A stretch of 55,047 nucleotides of DNA from Clostridiales bacterium. Its GTDB lineage: Bacteria; Bacillota; Clostridia; Lachnospirales; Lachnospiraceae. The number at the start of each line of letters is the position of its first letter. The stretch's first letter is position 1. Positions 8,534 to 16,876 of this stretch are shown here, one piece after another. The stretch lies in the NCBI GenBank assembly GCA_012520645.1, contig JAAYNV010000044.1, positions 1-55,047 on the forward strand, read 5' to 3'. The notes under the pieces were generated by a model that was given only the letters and a program-made list of their open reading frames with translations, was not told the DNA's origin and made no database searches. The translations under genes and the position numbers were made by a program.

Positions 8534-10035
8534 AAACTTTGTTGATTGTAGAGGATGAAAAAATGATACGTCAGGGTATCAGGGCGATGATACAACGCTC
8601 TGGTGTTCCGGTGGAAACGATCATGGAATGCAACAACGGACAGGTTGCATTGGAAATACTGGAGAGCCAGAAAATCGATGCAATGTTTACGGATATCCGT
8701 ATGCCGAAGATGGATGGTATTGAACTGGTACGCCGTGTCAGAGCCCTTCCGGAACGGCCGCTTATTGTAGCGGTCAGCGGATATGATGATTTTTCCTATG
8801 CAGTGGAAATGCTTCGAAGCGGGGTGAAGGAATACCTTCTTAAGCCGTTGGACCGTGAAAAGCTGAAAGAGGTTATGGAAAAGCTGGAGAACGAGCTGGT
8901 ACGGCAGGAAGAGGAGAAAGAGGACAGCAGACGGCTTGGGTGTCAGCAGTTAAAATATATGCTTCTCAATCCGACAATCAGTGAAAAGGAAGTTCAGGCA
9001 GTGGTGGACCGGTTTGAGGGACAGCTTCTGGAAGGGGAATACTTTGTCTGCTGTGCCGGAGGCGGAGAAGAGGATATTGAGATTCGTACAGGGTTTTTGA
9101 GGCTCGGTGAGGTAGAGGGCAACTATCTTTATATCATCCAGAAGGAGAACAGAGAGCGTTTTCTGGACAATGAGCTGCGGGAATCCTGTGTCGGTATCAG
9201 CGGTCTGCACCGGGGCATTGCCAGTCTGCGAAAGGCATATGAAGAGGCAGGAACGGCCAGAAAAGAAGCGTTTATCCGGAGCCGTCTGAGGGTGGAGTAT
9301 AAATCGGAGCCGTCTGAGGAAAAAGGGAATGCGACAGAAGGAGAAACCGGAGAAAACAGGTCTGTCGGATGGCAGCAAGGTGCAGAGACGATGCCGGATA
9401 TGTATAAGATTGCTCAAATGGTAGGAACAGATAAGTTTACCGAAGGATTGAAGGAGCTTGAGAAGCTCATCTTTGCCATGAAGCACAGTAAGGGCAGCGC
9501 GGGAGTCTTTGAAGAACAGATGGGTGGTCTGATTGGCTGGTTTAAGGATATTTACCGGAATACAGCAGGGGAGGAACTAAAGGAGCTTGACCGCTTTGAC
9601 AATCCGTATTGCTTTGATAATGTGGACCGCTATTTGGAAGAACTGACGGACTGGATTATCCGTCTGCATGAAAAGCTTGATAGCAGAACGGGGGATTACC
9701 GTAATAAACAGAAGATACAGGATGCGTTAGGATATATTTCGAAAAACTATGCGACGGATCTTAATATGGCAGTGGTATCCAACTATGTATCTATGAATTA
9801 TTCCCTGTTTTCGTTTGCTTTTAAGGAGTATACGGGACAGAATTTTGTGAGTTATCTGAAGCGCCTGCGTATGGAGAAAGCCAAGAAGCTGTTAGCTGAA
9901 ACAGAGCTGCGTATCGTGGAGATCAGTCAGAGAGTCGGCTATGAGAATGAAAAGCATTTTATGAAGCTGTTTAAGAACGAGTGCGGGGTATCTCCTACCG
10001 AATACCGGAAAAATCTGCTTCCTGCAAGGAAGTAG
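8530..10035 (+). CDS. YesN-type response regulator with AraC DNA-binding domain
   Basis: A 501-residue two-component regulator. The N-terminal receiver (1-120) has the acidic pocket 'VEDE', phospho-acceptor D55 in 'MFTDIRMPKMDG' and Lys in 'YLLKPL'. A long middle segment (about 125-390) of the YesN type follows. The C-terminal two helix-turn-helix AraC/XylS domain (about 396-498) contains 'VSNYVSMNYSLFSFAFKEYTGQNF' and 'VEISQRVGYENEKHFMKLFKNECGVSPTEYRKN'. Translation is coupled to the kinase gene by an ATGA overlap. It probably activates the adjacent GH30/importer genes. No binding site was identified. Confidence 0.93.
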   Translation: MKTLLIVEDEKMIRQGIRAMIQRSGVPVETIMECNNGQVALEILESQKIDAMFTDIRMPKMDGIELVRRVRALPERPLIVAVSGYDDFSYAVEMLRSGVKEYLLKPLDREKLKEVMEKLENELVRQEEEKEDSRRLGCQQLKYMLLNPTISEKEVQAVVDRFEGQLLEGEYFVCCAGGGEEDIEIRTGFLRLGEVEGNYLYIIQKENRERFLDNELRESCVGISGLHRGIASLRKAYEEAGTARKEAFIRSRLRVEYKSEPSEEKGNATEGETGENRSVGWQQGAETMPDMYKIAQMVGTDKFTEGLKELEKLIFAMKHSKGSAGVFEEQMGGLIGWFKDIYRNTAGEELKELDRFDNPYCFDNVDRYLEELTDWIIRLHEKLDSRTGDYRNKQKIQDALGYISKNYATDLNMAVVSNYVSMNYSLFSFAFKEYTGQNFVSYLKRLRMEKAKKLLAETELRIVEISQRVGYENEKHFMKLFKNECGVSPTEYRKNLLPARK

Positions 10036-10080
10036 AACTTTTAAGAAGCCTGATCGGAAATACAGGGATGTTTTTCAACG

Positions 10081-10104
10081 TGGGAGCTGCAAAAGCAGCT
10101 CCCA
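10081..10104. terminator. Bidirectional terminator-like hairpin
   Basis: TGGGAGCTGC and GCAGCTCCCA form a perfect 10-bp stem with an AAAA loop between two converging genes. T-runs on both sides are weak, so it may end transcription only in part. Confidence 0.6.
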
Positions 10105-10113
10105 TTCATAGGA

Positions 10114-10278
10114 TTAATAACGTCTGTGGTCGTCACGGTCACGTCTGTCATCTCTGCGGTCATCCCGCCTGTCATCTCTGCGGTCGTCCCGCCTGCTATC
10201 CCGACGGTCATGGTCACACCGGCATGGCGGACAAGGCGGACAAATGCGCCTGAAGCGATTGTCAAAATTTTCGGGCAT
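10114..10278 (-). CDS. Arg/Asp-repeat micro-protein
   Basis: A 54-residue protein starting at the ATG at 10278, chosen because AAAGGAG lies just upstream. It begins 'MPENFDNRFRRICPPCPPC' and then runs in an alternating Arg-Arg-Asp-Asp pattern to the end ('DDHRRY'). The Cys-Pro-Pro-Cys-Pro-Pro-Cys cluster could bind metal. The charged tail is encoded by 24-base tandem repeats. It lies 13 bases downstream of the YmaF-like gene and shares its direction, so the two are probably one transcript. The function is not known. Such zwitterionic low-complexity tails occur in spore- or nucleic-acid-associated small proteins, but that is only a comparison. Confidence 0.6.
   Translation of the reverse strand: MPENFDNRFRRICPPCPPCRCDHDRRDSRRDDRRDDRRDDRRDDRRDRDDHRRY
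10142..10201. repeat. 24-bp tandem repeat, about 2.5 copies
   Basis: Copies at 10142-10165 and 10166-10189 differ at two bases, with a partial third copy to 10201. Each unit encodes two Arg-Arg-Asp-Asp blocks on the minus strand, so the tail can grow or shrink by slippage. Confidence 0.8.
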
Positions 10279-10291
10279 AGTGATCTCTCCT

Positions 10292-10645
10292 TTACTGATG
10301 TTTAAAATCGATAGGGCTGTCAATTAATGTTGCAGCCTGAAATTCATGTTTGTGTTTATCTTCCTCTTCTGTAAAGTCCTTGATAAAGTGAACGTGTTTA
10401 CCGTTGCCGACTTCAATGGCGCCGGTAGTCTTTCCGCAGAATTCATGGAAATGCTGATCTGCAAAGTCCGTACGGAATTTGACCTCATGATAGTGGTCGT
10501 ATTTATCCTTTGAATAGATTGTTTCACCGGTTACGGTGCAGAATCTATGATTATGGCAATCATCGCATTCCTCAAAAATTTTGGTGCTGCCGGTCAGTTC
10601 ATGGACATGACGCTGTTTTTCACAATCGTGTGGGTTGTTGTACAT
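10292..10645 (-). CDS. YmaF-like His-rich protein
   Basis: A 117-residue protein rich in His, Cys and acidic residues, with repeated 'HxHEL/HxHEF' units: 'RHVHELTGSTK', 'DCHNHRFCTVTGE', 'DHYHEVKFRTDF', 'QHFHEFCGKTTGAI', 'KHVHFIKDFT', 'KHKHEF'. This pattern matches the YmaF family of Firmicutes, whose function is unknown. The many His and Cys suggest metal binding. It has no signal peptide or membrane segment. A ribosome site (AAAAAGGAG) precedes the ATG. It lies between tRNA-Trp and the Arg/Asp-repeat gene, all on the minus strand. The family call is moderate to good from memory of its His-repeat style. Confidence 0.75.
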   Translation of the reverse strand: MYNNPHDCEKQRHVHELTGSTKIFEECDDCHNHRFCTVTGETIYSKDKYDHYHEVKFRTDFADQHFHEFCGKTTGAIEVGNGKHVHFIKDFTEEEDKHKHEFQAATLIDSPIDFKHQ

Positions 10646-10730
10646 GATAGATCTCCTTTTTCTTTTAAAATATGACGGGAAAGTATAAGATGTGACAATA
10701 GAATTAAATTCATTTGTGTAAGCTGTCCAT

Positions 10731-10769
10731 AAAAAAACTGCAACCCCCGGTATTTACAAGGGATTGCAG
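10731..10769 (-). terminator. Rho-independent terminator after tRNA-Trp
   Basis: On the minus strand CTGCAATCCC pairs with GGGGTTGCAG and is followed by seven T. It lies 25 bases downstream of tRNA-Trp and separates it from the YmaF-like gene. Confidence 0.85.
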
Positions 10770-10793
10770 GATTTCTTACGTCTGATTCAGAAA

Positions 10794-10864
10794 CAGGAGC
10801 AGTAGGAATCGAACCCACATCGATGGTTTTGGAGACCACTGTTCTACCTTTGAACTATGCTCCT
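10794..10864 (-). tRNA. tRNA-Trp (anticodon CCA)
   Basis: A 71-base cloverleaf on the minus strand: acceptor AGGAGCA/TGCTCCT, D stem GTTC/GAAC, anticodon stem GTGGT/ACCAT with loop CTCCAAA (CCA anticodon), T stem GTGGG/CCTAC with loop TTCGATT, and discriminator G. The 3' CCA is not encoded. Confidence 0.96.
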
Positions 10865-10897
10865 ATAAAAGTGTGTCAGTTAAAACCGACGAATGTT

Positions 10898-10926
10898 ATT
10901 ATAGCAAATTTGATTTGTTTTAGCAA
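10898..10926 (-). promoter_or_regulatory. Promoter of tRNA-Trp
   Basis: On the minus strand TTGCTA, a 17-base spacer and TATAAT, with an extended TGC just before the -10 box. It lies about 34 bases upstream of the tRNA. Confidence 0.8.
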
Positions 10927-11050
10927 GCCCTTTTTCTGATTTTATGAAACCTTTATGAAAATAACACACTTTTCCGTTGACGGAGAGGAAATTTTGTTAG
11001 AAAATGTAAGAAAAATGTGGAAAATGTGTCCGGTTTGCGGAGGAGGGACT

Positions 11051-14000
11051 ATGTGGATTGAAATTGGTGAGTTATTAGAAATTTTTTTAGTATATATAGG
11101 CATATTTCTGACGGAACGGTATGTGTTTTTAGAGCAGGGACTGGAGCCGAAGAAGCAGCGCCTGTTTTATGTGGTCAGCGCTGTTTTGGTGCGGCTTTTT
11201 TATTCTCTGGCCGGATCGGAAGGGGCGACGGTTTTAACACTGATCGTCGCGGGTCTGAACATCAGCCTTGCCAGAACAAAGCATCGGGTGAGAGGTTTTT
11301 TTCTGGTATTTCCCATTTTGGGTATTATAAACGGTCTTGTCAGTCCGATCTTATTCATCCCGATCAATCTGATGGGAATATCAAAAAACAGTGCGGTGGT
11401 TTATGCGTTTCTGGTATATGGAATCATTGGTTTTCTGTTAATTATGTTTTATGTACGGGGCAGAGACTGGCGCAAGAGCTTTGAAGTGGAAATACAGCAT
11501 AGACACCTGCAGAAATGGGAAAGCTTTCTGCTGTGTTTTGTCGGCATACAGATCTTACTTTATTCCGATTTGTTTTCCCGTGTAGCAGAAGGAACTGTGC
11601 CGGAGAAATACAAGTTGAATGTATTTCTGATTGCAGTAACTTCGTTTACTTTGACCGCTACGGTCATTGGTCTGATCTTACAGGGCAATAAGCGGGCCTA
11701 TTATTACGATCAGGCTTTGGATATGCAGAAGGTGGAGTTTGAAAAGGAGAAGGCAGAGGCATCCAACAGGGCAAAATCGGCATTTCTGTCAAATATGTCC
11801 CATGAAATACGGACTCCGATGAATGCCATTGTGGGAATGACGGATATCCTGCTGCGGGGCGAACACTCGAAACAGACGAGGGAGTATCTGAATAATATTA
11901 AAAATTCGGGAGAGGCGCTTCTTACGATTATCAATGATATTCTGGATTTTTCCAAGATTGAATCCGGTAAGCTGGAAATTGTGGAGGAAGAATATGAGCC
12001 CATGTCAATGTTTCACGATCTGTCTATGATTTTCCTGAATCGGATCGGGGATAAAAAGATAGAACTTTTGTACGATATTGACAAAAACCTGCCCGTGAAA
12101 CTGTATGGAGACGGACAGAGACTGCGCCAGATTATCATCAATCTTATGAACAATGCGATTAAGTTTACAGAGAGTGGATATGTCAGACTGTCTGTCAGGG
12201 TGGAGAAAATAGATGATGAGCACATGGAGTTTTCCTTTCAAATTGAAGATACCGGTCAGGGTATCCGGGAAGAGGATATGGGAAAAATATTTGGTTCGTT
12301 TCAACAGGTTGATACCAGGAAAAACCATCAAAAGGAAGGAACCGGACTCGGTCTTGCAATTTCAAAGCAGCTGATTGAACTGATGGGTGGCAGAATCAGT
12401 GTTCAGAGTGTCTATGGGGAGGGCAGTACCTTTTATTTTATGGTGCCGCAGAAAGTAGTGAATGCAAGACCTGCCGCCAGATTAAAGGAAGCAACACAGC
12501 AGAGCGTTCTTGGAATCCGGATAGCGAATGAGATCGTAAAAAGGCAGCTTATACAGCTTGCGGGTGATTATCGGGTAGAATATGCTGATTTGACAGCAGA
12601 ACAATCCGAAAAGGTTGATTTCATTGTGACGGATGATGGGAAATCCATTACAGAAGAAGAGAGAAGGCAGCTGGACGAAACCGGTGGCGTGTTGTGTATC
12701 TTACAGAATCCGATGATACAGAACTGTTCGGACAGAAAAGCCACCATTTTGAATAAACCGATATACAGTTTGAATTTCTGTCAGCTTATGAATCATGAGG
12801 AACTGGTATTCCAGAGTGCATTAAAGGAAGAACTGCATTTTATTGCGCCAAAGGCGAGTATCCTGATTGTAGATGACAATGAGATGAACAGAAAGGTAGC
12901 CAAGGGACTTTTAGAGCCGTTTCAGATGCAGATTGATATGGCGGAGAATGGAAAAGAAGCACTCCGTATGGTGCAGGAGAAACAATACCATATCGTTTTT
13001 ATGGATCACATGATGCCGGTCATGGATGGAATCGAAGCAACCAGGGAAATTCGGAAGCTGGAAGGAGAAGCTTACCAGAAACTGCCGGTCGTAGCGTTAT
13101 CTGCGAATGCTACAGCGGAAGCAAAAGAAATGTTTTTGCAGGAAAAGATGAATGATTTCATTGCAAAACCCATTAAATCCAAGGAGATTGCAAAGTGTAT
13201 CTTAAGATGGCTCCCAGAGGAGCTGATCAAAGAGGAAACGTTGACGGATTCCCCGGCTTCTGCTGGCAAGGATGCAGAAGAACCATTCCGGGAGCAGTCA
13301 GAGCAGGAAACCGAAGTACTTCCGGTTATCGAGGGTCTGGATGTTTGCGAAGGAATTCAGAATTGCGGCTCCAAACAGCTCTTTTTGGAATTGCTTGGAG
13401 ATTTTTATAAGCTGATTGATTCCAAAAGCACAAAGCTGACAAAATGTCTTGCAGACGGTATGCTGCGGGATTATACGATAGAAGTACATGCTTTGAAAAA
13501 CACAGCAAGAATGATCGGTGCAATGGAATTGTCCCAAATGTTTTTTGAGATGGAGCAGCTTGGAAATGCGGGAGAGAAGGAACGGATTGAAAAACGCATG
13601 CCACAACTTCTGGCGTTATATGGAAGCTACAAAAAGGTACTTGAACCATACGCAAAAGCGCCCCGGCAGAATCAGACGAAAGTATCTGTTTTGGATATAA
13701 AGAAAACACTGATGCGTCTGCATGATGCGGTGGATGGTTTTGATCTGGATGAAGCAGACCGGGCAATGAAAGAACTGGAGACCTATGTATTTCCGGATGA
13801 TATGCAGCCGATGGTTGAGGAACTGGGTGCCTGTGTGGCAGATGTTGCGATGGAAGATGTGATTCGGCTAACGGAAAGTCTGTGTGAGAAACTGCAGGAA
13901 GAAGCGGTGGCAAAGATCCTGCTTGTGGATGATGATGAAATCAATATCAAGGCAGTTACCGGTATGCTGAAGGAAGAATATCAGGTATTTGCCGCAAGAT

Positions 14001-14923
14001 CAGGAAGAGAGGCCCTTAAGTTGCTGGAAGAATATGCGCCGGAACTGATTTTACTGGACGTGCATATGCCTGAGATGGATGGGCATGATGTAATTCGTAT
14101 CTTGAAGGAAACACCGCAATATTCCGAAATACCGGTTATTTTTCTGACATCCGATGCAGAGGAAAATACGGAAGTACAGGGCTTTAGTGAAGGTGCCATA
14201 GACTTTATCAGAAAGCCATTCCGAAAGGATGTTGCCATTCAGAGAATCCGCAGAATTCTGGAACTTTCTTATTTGCAGAAGAATCTGAAGCAGGAAGTAG
14301 AGAAGCAGACGGATGTGGCAGAAAAGAGACGCAAACGTGTGGAACGCATGTCTTTACAAATGGTACAGGCGCTTGTGCATACGATTGATGCAAAGGATTC
14401 TTATACAAACGGTCATTCTACAAGAGTTGCGGAGTATTCTGTGATGATTGCCAGACGGATGGGGTATACCGGTGAAAAGCTGGAACAGCTGCAATATGCT
14501 GCGCTTTTGCATGATATTGGAAAGATAGGCATTCCTAAGGAAATCATCAACAAACCTTCCAGACTGACAGATGAGGAGTATGAGGTGATCAAAACACATC
14601 CGGTAATCGGAAGTAATATTTTGAAAGAAATATCAGAAATACCGGATATTGCAATCGGGGCAAGATGGCATCATGAAAGGTATGATGGAAAAGGTTATCC
14701 AGATCAGCTTATGGGAACTGAAATACCGGAAATAGCAAGAATTATAGGAGTGGCAGATGCCTATGATGCCATGACATCGAACCGAAGCTACAGAGATCTG
14801 CTTTCTCAGGAAACGGTCAGCCGGGAACTGGAAAAGGGAAAGGCGAGTCAGTTTGATCCGCAGATTGCAGAGATTATGCTCGGTCTCATAAAAGAAGATA
14901 CAAACTACAAAATGCACGAATAA
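11051..14923 (+). CDS. Hybrid histidine kinase with receivers, HPt and HD-GYP domains
   Basis: A 1290-residue one-chain phosphorelay. The start at 11051 is chosen over an upstream in-frame ATG because GGAGGAGGG precedes it. Residues 1-215 hold about six membrane helices. HisKA has H251 in '[13 protein letters not shown]', followed by an ATPase domain ('NNAIKFT', 'DTGQGI', '[12 protein letters not shown]'). A degenerate receiver lies near 480-590. A full receiver (about 600-715) has D652, an HPt domain has H813 in '[13 protein letters not shown]', and a second receiver (about 955-1075) has D1003. The C-terminal HD-GYP domain (about 1095-1280) has 'LLHDIGKIG' (H1154, D1155) and '[11 protein letters not shown]'. 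HD-GYP domains usually break down cyclic-di-GMP, so an unknown signal probably controls that messenger. It is transcribed away from tRNA-Trp. Confidence 0.93.
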   Translation: MWIEIGELLEIFLVYIGIFLTERYVFLEQGLEPKKQRLFYVVSAVLVRLFYSLAGSEGATVLTLIVAGLNISLARTKHRVRGFFLVFPILGIINGLVSPILFIPINLMGISKNSAVVYAFLVYGIIGFLLIMFYVRGRDWRKSFEVEIQHRHLQKWESFLLCFVGIQILLYSDLFSRVAEGTVPEKYKLNVFLIAVTSFTLTATVIGLILQGNKRAYYYDQALDMQKVEFEKEKAEASNRAKSAFLSNMSHEIRTPMNAIVGMTDILLRGEHSKQTREYLNNIKNSGEALLTIINDILDFSKIESGKLEIVEEEYEPMSMFHDLSMIFLNRIGDKKIELLYDIDKNLPVKLYGDGQRLRQIIINLMNNAIKFTESGYVRLSVRVEKIDDEHMEFSFQIEDTGQGIREEDMGKIFGSFQQVDTRKNHQKEGTGLGLAISKQLIELMGGRISVQSVYGEGSTFYFMVPQKVVNARPAARLKEATQQSVLGIRIANEIVKRQLIQLAGDYRVEYADLTAEQSEKVDFIVTDDGKSITEEERRQLDETGGVLCILQNPMIQNCSDRKATILNKPIYSLNFCQLMNHEELVFQSALKEELHFIAPKASILIVDDNEMNRKVAKGLLEPFQMQIDMAENGKEALRMVQEKQYHIVFMDHMMPVMDGIEATREIRKLEGEAYQKLPVVALSANATAEAKEMFLQEKMNDFIAKPIKSKEIAKCILRWLPEELIKEETLTDSPASAGKDAEEPFREQSEQETEVLPVIEGLDVCEGIQNCGSKQLFLELLGDFYKLIDSKSTKLTKCLADGMLRDYTIEVHALKNTARMIGAMELSQMFFEMEQLGNAGEKERIEKRMPQLLALYGSYKKVLEPYAKAPRQNQTKVSVLDIKKTLMRLHDAVDGFDLDEADRAMKELETYVFPDDMQPMVEELGACVADVAMEDVIRLTESLCEKLQEEAVAKILLVDDDEINIKAVTGMLKEEYQVFAARSGREALKLLEEYAPELILLDVHMPEMDGHDVIRILKETPQYSEIPVIFLTSDAEENTEVQGFSEGAIDFIRKPFRKDVAIQRIRRILELSYLQKNLKQEVEKQTDVAEKRRKRVERMSLQMVQALVHTIDAKDSYTNGHSTRVAEYSVMIARRMGYTGEKLEQLQYAALLHDIGKIGIPKEIINKPSRLTDEEYEVIKTHPVIGSNILKEISEIPDIAIGARWHHERYDGKGYPDQLMGTEIPEIARIIGVADAYDAMTSNRSYRDLLSQETVSRELEKGKASQFDPQIAEIMLGLIKEDTNYKMHE

Positions 14924-15016
14924 ACAGAAGAATCTTCTTTTCACGATCCGGAGTTTGTGTTACAATAAGAAACAGAGAAAAGCTGGGATAAAGTCAAAGG
15001 AAAGGCGGGAGTGACC

Positions 15017-15130
15017 ATGTTTCTGTTATTAGGTGGAGGTTTGCTTATTATTTTGTTTGCTGTAATTATAGCCGTTGTGTCTTCGGTGGTTTCAGCAGTT
15101 GCCGCGGTAGAATCGGAGTCGGAGGATTAA
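15017..15130 (+). CDS. Small single-span membrane protein
   Basis: A 37-residue reading frame starting 'MFLLLGGGLLIILFAVIIAV' with one hydrophobic helix and an acidic end 'ESESED'. A plausible ribosome site (AAAGGCGGGAG) lies 5-10 bases upstream and a clear terminator follows it, which supports a real short gene. The gap from the HD-GYP kinase gene is 93 bases. The function is unknown. Confidence 0.5.
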   Translation: MFLLLGGGLLIILFAVIIAVVSSVVSAVAAVESESED

Positions 15131-15161
15131 ACGGATCCGGCAATAATAAATCGTTCGGAAC

Positions 15162-15190
15162 AAGGGGCCTGAAAGGAAGGCTCCTTTTCT
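15162..15190 (+). terminator. Rho-independent terminator
   Basis: AAGGGGCCT pairs with AGGCTCCTT (one G-U) around a 7-base loop and continues into TTTTCT. It ends the transcript of the small membrane protein gene. Confidence 0.8.
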
Positions 15191-15279
15191 ATAGGTGGAA
15201 ATAGGTTACGGTTCGGTTTTGGGAGATGGAGAAGAAAAACCTATTGACGAAAACAGATTTTCAAGCTATTCTGGAAATA

Positions 15280-15298
15280 AGAACAACCGATTGCGCAA
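15280..15298. promoter_or_regulatory. LacI-type operator before the regulator gene
   Basis: A 19-base sequence, AGAACAACCGATTGCGCAA, centred on the palindrome TTGCGCAA. The identical 19 bases recur before the binding-protein gene at 16759-16777. A TATGAT -10-like box follows at 15305-15310. The site therefore probably mediates self-repression. Confidence 0.75.
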
Positions 15299-15390
15299 TG
15301 GGAATATGATAAACTGAGGCAAAGAACGATCTTTATAGGTATGGAGACGGAAGGATATGGGAAACAGCCGTAAGGGAACGGGGGAAAATC

Positions 15391-16398
15391 ATGGATGACA
15401 GGAATCTGACGATTGGGGATATTGCGGATGCGCTTGGTGTGTCGAAAACGACCGTCTCGCGTGCAATTTCCGGGAAGGGCAGGATCGGAGAAGCTACAAA
15501 ACAAAGAGTGCTCGAATATATCAATGAACATAATTACAGACCGAACATGATGGCAAAAGGACTGGCGCAGTCCAAAACCTTTAATATTGCGCTGGCATTG
15601 CCGGGAGATTACAATCTGGAGGATATGTCGTTCTTCCAAAAATGTCTGATGGGAATCAGTGAAATTGCAAACTCTTTTGCATATGATGTGATGGTGGCGG
15701 TGATTCCGCCCAATGATACCAGCCAACTGGAACGTATGGTCACAAACCGCAAGATTGACGGTGTGATCCTGATGCGAACCGTATTTCAGGATCATACAGC
15801 AGCTTATTTAAAAGATACAGATCTTCCGTTTGTTGCGATCGGAAGCTCGGATGACAGAAAAATCATACAGGTAGATAATGACCACCGTGCAGCATGCCGA
15901 GAACTGACTTCCATTCTGTTAATGCGTGGAATTCGCAGGATGGCCCTGATTGGCGGCAGTCAGAGCCATGTGGTGACGCAGACCAGACTGAATGGCTATC
16001 TGGATGCACATAGAGAACTGGGCATTCCTGTGGATGACAGTATGATCTATCTGGATGTGGAAAGCAGTGTGCTGGCAGACAAGATCGTAGAAGAACTGCT
16101 GGCGAAGAAATGTGAATGTATTATAGGGATGGATGATTCCGTCTGCAATTATGTATTGAATAAGCTGAAAAAGGAAAAGGTCAAGGTACCGCAGGATATT
16201 AAGGTGGCATCCTTTTATAACAGCTCTATGCTGGAAAATAATGTACCTTCCATTACGTCATTGGAATTTGATGTGTTGGAACTGGGCATGATGACCTGTC
16301 GGACACTTTTGGATCTGATTGATGGAAAGGCGGTAAGGGAACGGACATTACTTGGATATGAGGTTTCCCTGAAAGAATCCACAAAAGAAATACTATAA
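15391..16398 (+). CDS. LacI family transcriptional regulator
   Basis: A 335-residue LacI/GalR repressor. The N-terminal helix-turn-helix reads 'LTIGDIADALGVSKTTVSRAISGKGRIGEATKQRVLEYI' (residues 5-43), with the hinge helix 'MMAKGLAQSKTFNIAL' after it. The rest is the periplasmic-binding-like effector domain ('IDGVILMRT', 'LPFVAIGSS', 'VDNDHRAACRELTSILL', 'RRMALIGGS'). Operator-like palindromes lie before its own gene and before the binding-protein gene downstream, so it probably represses both until an imported sugar binds. The GH53 gene at the end of the locus suggests a beta-galacto-oligosaccharide effector, which is inference. Confidence 0.93.
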   Translation: MDDRNLTIGDIADALGVSKTTVSRAISGKGRIGEATKQRVLEYINEHNYRPNMMAKGLAQSKTFNIALALPGDYNLEDMSFFQKCLMGISEIANSFAYDVMVAVIPPNDTSQLERMVTNRKIDGVILMRTVFQDHTAAYLKDTDLPFVAIGSSDDRKIIQVDNDHRAACRELTSILLMRGIRRMALIGGSQSHVVTQTRLNGYLDAHRELGIPVDDSMIYLDVESSVLADKIVEELLAKKCECIIGMDDSVCNYVLNKLKKEKVKVPQDIKVASFYNSSMLENNVPSITSLEFDVLELGMMTCRTLLDLIDGKAVRERTLLGYEVSLKESTKEIL

Positions 16399-16411
16399 CA
16401 ACTGTAAAAGA

Positions 16412-16452
16412 AACAGGATTTTGGGTAACATTTCCCGATATCCTGTTTTTTT
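16412..16452 (+). terminator. Rho-independent terminator after the LacI gene
   Basis: AACAGGAT pairs with ATCCTGTT across a 20-base middle that can partly pair, followed by a T-run (TTTTTTTAT). It separates the regulator gene from the importer operon, which has its own promoter. Confidence 0.8.
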
Positions 16453-16493
16453 ATATGACAGAAAACTTTATTATCTGGTTTAAAATTTTATAA

Positions 16494-16501
16494 ATGCGCA
16501 A
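16494..16501. promoter_or_regulatory. LacI-type operator, distal site (weak)
   Basis: ATGCGCAA differs from the TTGCGCAA core by one base. Its centre lies 137 bp upstream of the next site at 16631. The long 16399-16876 gap contains no gene, only the terminator, these operators and the promoter. Confidence 0.4.
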
Positions 16502-16624
16502 TTTAACTGGGAAAAATGTGAAGGGAAACAGAGCTAAACTATAACAGAATCAAGAAAAAACCTGTAAAATCAAGGAAAATGGAACATATACAAAGTGACG
16601 GAAAAATAGTGAAAATGAAAGAAT

Positions 16625-16640
16625 TACCGATTGCGCACAC
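16625..16640. promoter_or_regulatory. LacI-type operator, middle site
   Basis: TACCGATTGCGCACAC shares ACCGATTGCGCA with the two strong sites. Its centre lies 139 bp upstream of the promoter-proximal operator, a distance suited to DNA looping. Confidence 0.6.
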
Positions 16641-16721
16641 TTGCAGGAAAGAGCGAAAAGAATAAAAATAATATGTGCAAAATACACAAAAACATAGAAT
16701 ACAAACTAGGAAAAATGCACG

Positions 16722-16750
16722 TTGACAACAAAAGATATAAGATATATACT
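16722..16750 (+). promoter_or_regulatory. Promoter of the LacI-controlled importer operon
   Basis: TTGACA, a 17-base spacer and TATACT: a full -35 match and a five-of-six -10 match. The predicted transcript start is near 16757, leaving an untranslated leader of about 120 bases before the binding-protein gene. Confidence 0.85.
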
Positions 16751-16758
16751 TAAACCAT

Positions 16759-16777
16759 AGAACAACCGATTGCGCAA
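16759..16777. promoter_or_regulatory. LacI-type operator just downstream of the promoter
   Basis: The second copy of the 19-base AGAACAACCGATTGCGCAA sequence. It covers about +3 to +21 of the transcript, a position where a bound repressor blocks polymerase. Confidence 0.8.
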
Positions 16778-16876
16778 ACGAAACGTTCAAGGGACTAAAG
16801 TACAAAATGTACAAAGGAAAAGACAAAAATTCAACAAATTGCAGCCCCGTCCGGGGAAGAAAAGGGAGGAAACAAG

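Noticed and set aside
10142..10201. A CRISPR-like short repeat
   Set aside because: The units are direct tandem repeats without spacers and they encode a regular peptide pattern; no cas genes are present.
9981..10253. A plus-strand frame with repeated Cys/His units across the Arg/Asp-repeat gene
   Set aside because: Its motif arises from the 24-base repeats; no ribosome site, and it overlaps the end of the regulator gene, whereas the minus-strand frame has a strong ribosome site.
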